From NCBI GenBank assembly GCA_020427005.1, contig JAGQOY010000020.1:1-57274 (forward strand): a stretch of 57,274 bases of DNA, read 5' to 3'. A program made the position numbers and the translations under genes. Below the pieces are notes generated by a model. That model ran no database searches. It saw only the letters and a list, made by a program, of their open reading frames with translations, and was not told the DNA's origin. Shown in pieces: positions 1-6,645 of the stretch (the first letter of the stretch is position 1; the number at the start of each line of letters is the position of its first letter). This stretch comes from Planctomycetales bacterium (GTDB lineage: Bacteria; Planctomycetota; Planctomycetia; Pirellulales; Pirellulaceae).

Positions 1-299
1 CCCTGCTAGATCGACGAGAAATCATGTCAAGCGAGACACGATACTTTTTCTGATTGATCTATAAATTGAGACAATAATTGGACGATGACGGCTTTGGTGA
101 TATGGGACGGGTTTGGATATCACAATTCGCTGGCGATCATTAGCCTACGCGACTTCACGGATCGCCGGCCCGTAACCTTATCGGCTGGTTGATCTATTCG
201 TGATTGCCATTCTTATCGTGTGCCGAAGGCCGGAAGGCCTCGTTCAATGGCCGATACCCGGCCGCTCACGCGTCTCGGCTCATTTAGATCAACAAGCCG
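1..299. other. Intergenic stretch at window start
   Basis: No convincing gene is visible here. It lies downstream of the last gene of the minus-strand PHA cluster. A small GC-rich self-complementary patch (AGGCCGGAAGGCCT type) occurs near 227-240, but it has no T-tract that would make it a persuasive terminator. Whatever lies to the left of the window may use this DNA as an upstream region. Confidence 0.4.
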
Positions 300-1115
300 T
301 TATGCAGGTGGATGCCAGCCAGCATCTGCCCAAAGTTCTCCGCTAACTGCCGAATTGGAAACCAAAAAGCAAATAGCATCGGCAATCTCTTCAGGCCGAA
401 TGAGGCGTCCCAATTGCGTGTAGGGAAGTACATGCTTGTTAATCACTTCTTCCCCCATAGCTCGAACCATAGGGGTATCGGTAAATCCAGGGTGGATGAC
501 CGCGCATCGCACACCATAGAACATGGCTTCCTTGTTCATGGTTGCAGCAGCCCCTTCTAGGCCAGCTTTGCTGGTCGCATAAGAAACCTGCCCTTTGTTG
601 CCCTGCGAGGATACCGAACCAATCAGTACGATGGCTCCTTGTGGGTCCTCAGTTGGCGCCCATCGTCCCAGGCCTTTCTTTTGTCTATCGGATGCGATTC
701 GTGCAATCGTTTCGAGCGCCCAGTAAACGGGAGCAGTTAGGTTCACTCGCAAGACCAATTCAAATGTTTCTCGCGAGTAAATTTTAACTTCACCCGACTC
801 TTTGTCGATTTTCACCGCCAAGGAATCGCGCGTAATACCTGCAGCCGGAATACAAATTCGTGGTACCGTATATTTTTCCGTCACATAATCGAAACATTGA
901 CTTCGGAATTCATCGCTGGTCACATCGCCTGCCAGGCCTTCTGCAACGGCCCGTCCAACCTGAGAATTAATCTTCTCAGCAACTTCGTGAACCGCTTCGT
1001 TCATATCTACTAGCATTACAGCCCGGGCTCCGCGCGCGGCAAGCTCGATGGCGGTTGCCTGTCCAATTCCACTGCCTCCACCCGTAATGATCGCTACTTG
1101 GTTATTGACCTTCAT
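300..1115 (-). CDS. Short-chain dehydrogenase/reductase, last gene of PHA cluster
   Basis: This 271-residue protein is a classical SDR NAD(P)-dependent oxidoreductase. The Rossmann glycine motif TGGGSGIG is at residues 11-18. The catalytic residues appear to be Ser167, Tyr179 and Lys183 (YATSK), with one residue fewer in the Ser-Tyr loop than in the phaB product of this locus. Its ATG overlaps the end of phaC in an ATGA arrangement, so the two are almost certainly co-translated. The context suggests a hydroxyacyl-CoA or hydroxybutyrate oxidoreductase working with the PHA pathway, either as a second reductase or as a 3-hydroxybutyrate dehydrogenase. The substrate cannot be read from the sequence. 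A ~15-residue insertion before the catalytic Ser (about residues 142-160) is unlike the compact phaB-type enzymes. Confidence 0.88.
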   Translation of the reverse strand: MKVNNQVAIITGGGSGIGQATAIELAARGARAVMLVDMNEAVHEVAEKINSQVGRAVAEGLAGDVTSDEFRSQCFDYVTEKYTVPRICIPAAGITRDSLAVKIDKESGEVKIYSRETFELVLRVNLTAPVYWALETIARIASDRQKKGLGRWAPTEDPQGAIVLIGSVSSQGNKGQVSYATSKAGLEGAAATMNKEAMFYGVRCAVIHPGFTDTPMVRAMGEEVINKHVLPYTQLGRLIRPEEIADAICFLVSNSAVSGELWADAGWHPPA

Positions 1116-2224
1116 GATGATGACTTTCCGTTAACTGGTGTTGAATGCTCTACGAACCACTTGGCCACTTCGGGCCAAAATTGTTTGTGAGCTTTGGAAC
1201 TAACGGCTAATCCAACATGTCCTGCATGAATTTCCTTTTTCTCAATGTCTTTGGAACTGACTTGCGGAATAAGGCCGTAAGTCGATTGTGGGTGCACGAG
1301 ATGATCGAACTCGGCTGCTAACAGTAGCAATGGGCAAGTGATATTCTTTAGGTCAACTTGTCTATCACCTAACCGATATTCACCTCGTACCAACTGATTG
1401 CGCTGATAGAAACATTTGACAAATTCTCGGAAAGTTTCACCTGCCACGGGAATGTTGTCGTTGGTCCACTTCTCCATGGCAAAGTAATTCTCGAGAAACG
1501 CTTCATCGTGCATATTCTCGCTGAAGCCGATGTACTTCTCGATAAAGTTCTGTACCGGCTTCATCAGCTGGAATGTGGCCTGCAAAAAAGTGGGAGGGCA
1601 ATTCCCAAACGCATCGATCAACCTATCGACGTCAAAATTCTCTTCTTTCGTCCACAGATGAAGTAAGCATTCATCGCCACTGAAATCAATCGGTGCTGCC
1701 ATGAGCGAGAGGTTTTTCACATGTTCCGGATAGAGTGCGGTATAGATGGTCGACATGGTTCCGCCCATACAATATCCGAGTAGATTGAAGGCCTCGGTAG
1801 AACTGCGTTTCAATACAACATCCGCCACATCATTCATGGCACCGCTAATATAATCTTTCAGCTGAAGACGGTTATCCGCTTCCGCTGGAACGCCCCAATC
1901 GATTAAGTAGACGTCTAAACCTCCTTCCAGCAAGCGTTGCACCACGCTACGTTTCGGTTGTAAGTCGAGAATGTACGGTCGATTGACTAGTGCGTAACAG
2001 ATCAGCACAGGCTCACATACAGCTGTCGGTGTTGATCGTCGGTAGTGATACAGCTTCAATGTGCCTCGCTCGTAAACGACGTCATGTGGCGTATCGGCTA
2101 ACTTCGGGCGCATAGCATGCTCGAAGACTTGAGGAGTACTTAACGCGCGCTCCCATTGCTTGATCCCCTCGTCCCAAGCCTTTTTTTGCATGTCCATGGC
2201 GAGTTCAAAAAAGGAAGCTTGCAT
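1112..2224 (-). CDS. phaC: Class III-type poly(3-hydroxyalkanoate) synthase catalytic subunit PhaC
   Basis: The 370-residue length matches class III synthases (about 355 residues) and not the ~590 residues of class I. The lipase-like box GYCMGG carries the nucleophile Cys152. Asp307 (AAEFDHL) and His336 (GHVG) complete the expected triad, with spacing almost the same as the Cys149/Asp302/His331 I recall for the Allochromatium enzyme. The enzyme polymerises (R)-3-hydroxyacyl-CoA into polyester at the granule surface. Class III enzymes need a PhaE partner, and a small PhaE-like gene lies two genes upstream (3062-3523). The gene follows phaB after a 43-bp gap and overlaps the next SDR by 4 bp, so it sits inside the operon. 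The identity is secure. The polymer chain length and side-chain preference are not visible. Confidence 0.95.
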   Translation of the reverse strand: MQASFFELAMDMQKKAWDEGIKQWERALSTPQVFEHAMRPKLADTPHDVVYERGTLKLYHYRRSTPTAVCEPVLICYALVNRPYILDLQPKRSVVQRLLEGGLDVYLIDWGVPAEADNRLQLKDYISGAMNDVADVVLKRSSTEAFNLLGYCMGGTMSTIYTALYPEHVKNLSLMAAPIDFSGDECLLHLWTKEENFDVDRLIDAFGNCPPTFLQATFQLMKPVQNFIEKYIGFSENMHDEAFLENYFAMEKWTNDNIPVAGETFREFVKCFYQRNQLVRGEYRLGDRQVDLKNITCPLLLLAAEFDHLVHPQSTYGLIPQVSSKDIEKKEIHAGHVGLAVSSKAHKQFWPEVAKWFVEHSTPVNGKSSS

Positions 2225-2267
2225 CTAACTGTGCCTTTACAAAAGTTGCGGCGGTGACACCGAGCAA

Positions 2268-3059
2268 TTACATTGCATATCCACCATTGATGTCCAACAC
2301 GTGACCGGTAATGTACGAAGCCGCCTCCGTAGTAAGAAATGCCACTCCTGCAGCGACCTCATAAGGGAGCCCCAATCTTCCCACAGGTGTAGCGTCAGTG
2401 ACTAGCTTGAGTCCTTCCGCCGGAACTGCATCGGTCATATCCGTCTTTATGAAGCCTGGTGCAACCACATTAACGGTAATACCCTTGCGTGCATATTCTC
2501 GCGCCAATGATTTCGAGAATGCGATGAGTCCCCCTTTGGCAGCCGCATAATTGGTTTGGCCAAAATTGCCGATCTCTCCAATCACGCTAGCGATGTTGAC
2601 TACTCTTCCCCAACGCTTTTCGGCCATAGGGTCAATGAATTGTTTGGTTACCAGAAATACACCGGTGAGATCGACGTTGATGACCGCATCCCACATTTCA
2701 CGCGTCATCTTCTTGAATGATTTATCCCGTGTTATCCCGGCATTATTCACTAGGATGTCAACATGTCCAAAGTCAGTGAGGATTTCATCATGCATTCTCG
2801 CGACCTCGGTTTCGTTACCGACGTCATGGGCATATACCTGTGCTTCGCGTCCTAGCTCCAGAATTTCATGCCGCACCCCCTGAGCCAATTCACCACCCGT
2901 ATTGCAGTTTATCGCTACGTTCGCACCCTGCGCAGCTAGCGCTAATGAAATGGCCTTTCCGATACCCCGAGAACCTCCGGTGACCAGTGCCACCTTCCCT
3001 TCGAGCGATAGATTGGGAATCGTGTAATCATCGATTTGAGGGGATTGATCTGTAGACAT
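2268..3059 (-). CDS. phaB: Acetoacetyl-CoA reductase (FabG/PhaB-type SDR)
   Basis: This 263-residue SDR has the cofactor motif TGGSRGIG near residues 27-34, the structural NNAG motif at 105-108, and the catalytic residues Ser158, Tyr171 and Lys175. In the PHA pathway such an enzyme reduces acetoacetyl-CoA to (R)-3-hydroxybutyryl-CoA with NADPH. Sequence alone does not separate PhaB from FabG (3-oxoacyl-ACP reductase). The choice rests on context: only 2 bp separate it from the PhaE-like gene, and phaC follows by 43 bp. The N-terminal ~20 residues before the Rossmann core are longer than in minimal FabG proteins and carry several acidic residues. The ATG at 3059 follows directly on the upstream stop, which indicates translational coupling. 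Confidence 0.9.
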   Translation of the reverse strand: MSTDQSPQIDDYTIPNLSLEGKVALVTGGSRGIGKAISLALAAQGANVAINCNTGGELAQGVRHEILELGREAQVYAHDVGNETEVARMHDEILTDFGHVDILVNNAGITRDKSFKKMTREMWDAVINVDLTGVFLVTKQFIDPMAEKRWGRVVNIASVIGEIGNFGQTNYAAAKGGLIAFSKSLAREYARKGITVNVVAPGFIKTDMTDAVPAEGLKLVTDATPVGRLGLPYEVAAGVAFLTTEAASYITGHVLDINGGYAM

Positions 3060-3061
3060 AC

Positions 3062-3523
3062 TTATTTCTCCGTTTTTCGTTTGCTTGCCGCTTGTGCATC
3101 GAGTTTCTTTTCGATTGCCTCTAATCGTGATTCCATGCTATCGAGCCTGTCCATTACGGCCTCCGTGGCGGATAACAGGCGACTTTGCAACTCGCGGATA
3201 TCCTCAAGATGTGGTACACCAAGCTGGCGTGCCATTTCCTGCTTAACGTATTGAGAGGCAATTTGATTGGATGTCAGATTGTCTGCATTGAGTCGCATGG
3301 CTTCGAGAAAGGCTGGTGTGCGCAGGTAGGCTTCAATACTCTTGGACATGGCGCCTAACCATTCTTTGCGAATGCTTGTCGGATCTACTTTGGGTGGCGC
3401 GCCGGCCAACAGGGCGTCCGTCCACTGCTTGTTTTGATCGAACGCTTTCATCCAATACTCGACCCAAGGTTGAGCTACCGGATCAGAGGCTGTCGGCTGC
3501 GTTGGGTGCCCATTGTCAGACAT
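3062..3523 (-). CDS. phaE: Small PhaE-like PHA synthase subunit
   Basis: This 153-residue, mostly helical protein is polar and charged. A Trp-rich front (WVEYWMKAFDQ, residues ~20-30) is followed by a segment resembling the PhaE family (TPAFLEAM, then QLGVPHLEDIRELQ around 100-115) and a C-terminal coiled coil ending in a lysine-rich tail. PhaE is the non-catalytic partner that activates class III PhaC. Known PhaE proteins of the Allochromatium type are roughly twice this length, so this is a compact version, closer in size to the PhaR subunit of Bacillus class IV synthases. It lies between phaA (204-bp gap) and phaB (2-bp gap). I infer the role from the coiled-coil pattern and the operon. 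A phasin-like granule protein is the alternative. Confidence 0.7.
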   Translation of the reverse strand: MSDNGHPTQPTASDPVAQPWVEYWMKAFDQNKQWTDALLAGAPPKVDPTSIRKEWLGAMSKSIEAYLRTPAFLEAMRLNADNLTSNQIASQYVKQEMARQLGVPHLEDIRELQSRLLSATEAVMDRLDSMESRLEAIEKKLDAQAASKRKTEK

Positions 3524-3726
3524 TTTGAGCCTCGCTAATTCTTCGCGTATTGCAATTGAAATGAATCACTTACCTGCTCACTCTGGCGTCCAATAGACAG
3601 ACTGAGCATCCTATCAGGCTTGAACAGATAGACCGGCTGACATGGCTCGTTGCCTAGTCCACCTCCGAATAACATTTTGTTGGGTGTTGCATTTATAAGT
3701 CGAACAGGAAACGTAACGCAGCGCGG

Positions 3727-4902
3727 CTATACTCGTTCCACAGCCATCGCTACGCCTTCTCCTCCGCCAATGCACAGGGCGGCGATACCCCGTCGACCTT
3801 CCTTCCGTTCTAACGCATTTAGTAGAGTTACCAAAATCCTGGTTCCACTGCATCCTATGGGATGCCCAAGCGATACTGCTCCACCGTATACGTTGACTTT
3901 CTCAGACGGAATATGCAGCGCACGTTCTGCGGCCAACGTAACTGCCGCAAAGGCTTCATTTATTTCAAACAGGTCCGTGTCATCGACCGACCAGCCCGTT
4001 TTCGCCAGCAATTTTTCGATGGCGCCGATCGGAGCCAAGGTAAACCATTCCGGTTCTCGACTATGGGTTGCCATGCCCACAATTCTTGCCCTGGGCGCCA
4101 ACGACTTCGATTTGCATAGGGACTCTGAAGCCACGACCACCGCCGCCCCGCCATCGTTGATACTGGATGCATTACCGGCTGTGACGGTTCCCTCTCCACC
4201 GAAAGCTGGCCTGAGAGCCCTTAGCTTCTCTTCGTTGAATCTGCTGGGCCCTTCATCCTGATTGACCACTGTTTCTGCGCGCTTGACAACCACCTTGACT
4301 GGCACAATTTCTGAGGCGAAGACTCCATCTGCTTGAGCCTTCTGAGCCCTGGTGTAACTGCGTACGGCGAAATCGTCTTGATCTTGGCGGCTCAAACCGC
4401 TTTGGGCAGCGCACTGATCACCATATGTTCCCATATGCTTGTTGCCGTAGACATCCCATAAGCCATCATGCACCACCGAATCTAGAAGCTCTCCGTTTCC
4501 CAACCGATATCCCTGCCGGGCTTGTGGCAATAAATAGGGAGCCCGACTCATGCTCTCCATGCCTCCGGCAACCACCAGATTTGCATCCCCTACCCGAACT
4601 GCTTGAGCAGCCAGCATGACGGACTTTAGCCCAGAACCGCAAACCTTATTCAAAGTCGTGGCCCCAACACTCGCCGGCAATCCAGCTCGAATCGTAGCCT
4701 GCCGCGCTGGATTCTGTCCTTGGCCAGCTCCGACGACATTCCCCATCAAAACTTCGTCAACTTCCTCACCAACTGAGTTGGCCCTTGCGAGGGCTTCGCG
4801 TATGCAGATAGCACCCAATTCGGCAGCCGGTACATCGGCTAAACTCCCACTCAAAGCGCCAATCGGTGTACGCACACCAGAAACTATGAATGCTTCCGCC
4901 AT
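3727..4902 (-). CDS. phaA: Acetyl-CoA acetyltransferase (beta-ketothiolase)
   Basis: This 391-residue thiolase has the normal family length. The nucleophile Cys88 sits in NKVCGSGLK, His347 in GHPIGCSG, and the second catalytic Cys377 in ALCIGGGEG. It condenses two acetyl-CoA molecules to acetoacetyl-CoA, the first committed step to poly-3-hydroxybutyrate, and phaB and phaC on the same strand supply the next steps. It is 146 bp downstream of phasin and 204 bp upstream of the PhaE-like gene, so it may have its own promoter within the cluster. A role in fatty-acid degradation cannot be excluded from sequence, but the gene order favours PHA synthesis. Confidence 0.95.
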   Translation of the reverse strand: MAEAFIVSGVRTPIGALSGSLADVPAAELGAICIREALARANSVGEEVDEVLMGNVVGAGQGQNPARQATIRAGLPASVGATTLNKVCGSGLKSVMLAAQAVRVGDANLVVAGGMESMSRAPYLLPQARQGYRLGNGELLDSVVHDGLWDVYGNKHMGTYGDQCAAQSGLSRQDQDDFAVRSYTRAQKAQADGVFASEIVPVKVVVKRAETVVNQDEGPSRFNEEKLRALRPAFGGEGTVTAGNASSINDGGAAVVVASESLCKSKSLAPRARIVGMATHSREPEWFTLAPIGAIEKLLAKTGWSVDDTDLFEINEAFAAVTLAAERALHIPSEKVNVYGGAVSLGHPIGCSGTRILVTLLNALERKEGRRGIAALCIGGGEGVAMAVERV

Positions 4903-5047
4903 CGTTTCACCCCGCTCTTAGTTTCTGAAATATTACCCAACGATCCAATCCATGTTCGTGAAGCGTTGCCTTGGGCGCGGGCGGCTCCTACCCAGCGACT
5001 GCCCACTTCCCAGCTTGCTGATCATTCGAGAAAGGATCACATTCACC

Positions 5048-5458
5048 CTAACCTACTTTGGAACCGGTCATTAACTCTGACCACTTTTCAGCCGCTGATT
5101 TGAATTCTCGCAACTGGGTTTCCGACAACTGACGCAACGAGTCAAATGACTTGCGGTACAACTCAGTAACTTTTTGCTGGAATTCCACAGGTGTTTTGGC
5201 ATCGGACACGTTGAAGATGTCCCCCAAAGCTTTGATTCCTGCCTCGTAGTTTTGATTCACAAGCTCTTGCTGTTGCTTAAGCAGATCAGAATACGTTGCT
5301 TCCCATTTCTTTTTCCACTGTGCTACCAAATCAGTTGGCAAGGTCGGCATAGTCGAAACACTTGGAAATGCATCCATCCACTTTTGAAACATTTCTTGCT
5401 GAGCCTTCACGGAAGCTTCCGTGGCTTTTTGCAGGTTTTCGTAGACTTGCTCGAACAT
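5048..5458 (-). CDS. phaP: Phasin family granule-associated protein
   Basis: This 136-residue, helix-rich protein has heptad-like spacing and many Gln, Lys and Glu residues. It starts MFEQVYENLQKA and ends in a long amphipathic helix (about residues 88-130). This is the pattern of phasins, which coat PHA granules and stop them coalescing. A strong Shine-Dalgarno sequence (AAAGGAG) lies 8 bp before the ATG at 5458, in keeping with the high expression usual for phasins. The gene is divergent from phaR. The 376-bp region between them carries a perfect palindrome (5680-5703) that is a likely operator. Phasins are often repressed by PhaR until polymer appears, and the layout fits that scheme. Confidence 0.85.
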   Translation of the reverse strand: MFEQVYENLQKATEASVKAQQEMFQKWMDAFPSVSTMPTLPTDLVAQWKKKWEATYSDLLKQQQELVNQNYEAGIKALGDIFNVSDAKTPVEFQQKVTELYRKSFDSLRQLSETQLREFKSAAEKWSELMTGSKVG

Positions 5459-5679
5459 TGAATGATCTCCTTTGTGAAAACGATTTATGGCGCTGCAATT
5501 TCTATGCCCTATTTGCTTGACCAGTTAATCAATCTGTTACCGTGCTAGTTTTAGGGCGAGCTAACACCAGGCTGAGCCAATTCACCATAGGGCAGAAACA
5601 CAGCCCCAGTCCATGAATTGTGCCCAATACCAAAGACTTGTATGAAATTATTTACCTGCCTCTTACCGCAGTCAACACA

Positions 5680-5703
5680 AAAATGCTGCGTACGCAGCAT
5701 TTT
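5680..5703. promoter_or_regulatory. Probable PhaR operator: 24-bp perfect palindrome
   Basis: The core reads GCTGCGTACGCAGC and extends symmetrically through AT and then A/T runs to 24 bp without mismatch. As I recall, the Paracoccus PhaR repressor recognises TGC-rich sites of the form CTGC-N3-4-GCAG. This core is exactly CTGC-GTAC-GCAG. It lies 222 bp before the phasin start and 132 bp before phaR, so it could control both genes. A bidirectional terminator is unlikely because neither flanking gene ends here. Confidence 0.75.
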
Positions 5704-5722
5704 CTTTCCGGCAATAAAAAAC

Positions 5723-5751
5723 TTGACTACTCGTGATAATTAGCACATATT
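5723..5751 (+). promoter_or_regulatory. Candidate sigma70-type promoter for phaR
   Basis: TTGACT at 5723-5728 is followed after 17 bp by CATATT at 5746-5751 (4 of 6 matches to TATAAT). The spacing is ideal, and the element sits 20 bp after the palindromic operator and 83 bp before the phaR start. PhaR bound at the palindrome would lie just upstream of the -35 box. Confidence 0.4.
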
Positions 5752-5834
5752 TGAGCTCACAAGTGTGCTATACCGCATTCCGTATGCTGTCTTTGCACAG
5801 TTGATAGTTCGGCTGAATTTCAGGGAAATAGTCC

Positions 5835-6344
5835 ATGACCACGACGGTAAGTATCGCGCGTTATCCCAATCGCCGGCTGTACGACCGCGATCAGAAAAAA
5901 TACGTAACGCTTGGTGATGTAGAAGCGATCGTTTTGAGCGGACGAAACGTTCGGGTGTATGACAGTAAGAGCGAACAAGACCTAACTCGCCTGGTTCTTG
6001 TTCAGATTCTCTTGGAGCGACACCCGGAACGGCTGCAAATGTTTTCGACTGCATTATTACAGGAGCTGTTGAGGGCTGACCAAATGACGATCGATTGGTT
6101 GAAAGTCTATTTTGGTCAAGCTTCGTCTGCATTAACCTCCGCTACCAGTGCAGGTGCGACAAGCTACATTCCGGGTTTTGATATCTGGCGGAACTTTGCG
6201 ACTGGTTTTGCCAACCCAACTGGTCAAAGTCAACCACCCGCCCAATCCCCAGGTTCAGATGTAGAGTCACCGGTGGAATTGCTTGAAAAGGTGGCTGAAT
6301 TAGAAAAACGACTGAAAAAGTTGGAAGGCGAAAAGGAAACCTAG
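5835..6344 (+). CDS. phaR: PHA synthesis transcriptional regulator PhaR
   Basis: This 169-residue protein has the PHB/PHA accumulation regulator DNA-binding domain at residues ~5-60, with the diagnostic stretch YPNRRLYD, then YVTLGDVEAIV and DLTRLVLVQILLE. A second helical PHB_acc-type segment follows at ~65-95 (LQELLRADQMTIDWLKVYFG). The C-terminus is a Pro/Ser linker and a short coiled coil rich in Glu and Lys. Proteins of this family bind both DNA and PHA, and repress phasin and their own gene until polymer titrates them away. The gene is divergent from phaP, with the palindromic site between them. The ATG at 5835 puts the family domain at the very N-terminus, as is usual. Confidence 0.93.
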   Translation: MTTTVSIARYPNRRLYDRDQKKYVTLGDVEAIVLSGRNVRVYDSKSEQDLTRLVLVQILLERHPERLQMFSTALLQELLRADQMTIDWLKVYFGQASSALTSATSAGATSYIPGFDIWRNFATGFANPTGQSQPPAQSPGSDVESPVELLEKVAELEKRLKKLEGEKET

Positions 6345-6456
6345 AACACCGAGCACCACTTGGATAGCCACAGCGTCATGCTGGCTGGCTGTACGAATGA
6401 TTGGAATTGCTCACTGCTTGTCGGTGCGACCCGAACTGGCAGGGCGATGAAAAAAC

Positions 6457-6599
6457 AACCCGAAGCGTCAGCGAGGGAATGTGCCCAGCCCCTTGCTGAC
6501 CAGCTTGTTGCTTTTATCACAATCCGAAACGTCAGTGAGGCACCGATTCATGCCGTTTCGGTCTTTGCCGGAGTTAGTCCCTCGCTGACGCATCGGGTT
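6457..6599. repeat. Cluster of alternating inverted GCGTCAGCGAGG repeats
   Basis: CCCGAAGCGTCAGCGAGGGA (within 6457-6478) is matched by an inverted copy at 6578-6599 with one mismatch in 22. A degenerate forward copy (CCGAAACGTCAGTGAGG) lies at 6523-6542 and a short inverted copy (CCCTTGCTGACC) near 6490-6501. Orientation therefore alternates +, -, +, -. The cluster fills the ~300-bp gap between the convergent ends of phaR and the repair ATPase gene, where a bidirectional terminator or a REP-like mobile palindrome would be expected. Confidence 0.75.
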
Positions 6600-6645
6600 A
6601 CTAATCGTCCACAGGATTTTGCAAATCGAGTTTTTGAGCAGCCTG

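Larger units (their letters stand above)
5459..5834. other. Divergent control region between phasin and phaR genes
   Basis: This 376-bp non-coding region separates two divergent genes. It contains the phasin ribosome-binding site near 5467-5473, a 24-bp perfect palindrome at 5680-5703 and a candidate promoter at 5723-5751 reading toward phaR. Nothing resembling a further gene is present. Confidence 0.7.

Noticed and set aside
5680..5703. Palindrome as a bidirectional terminator
   Set aside because: Both flanking genes read away from it, so neither needs a terminator there.
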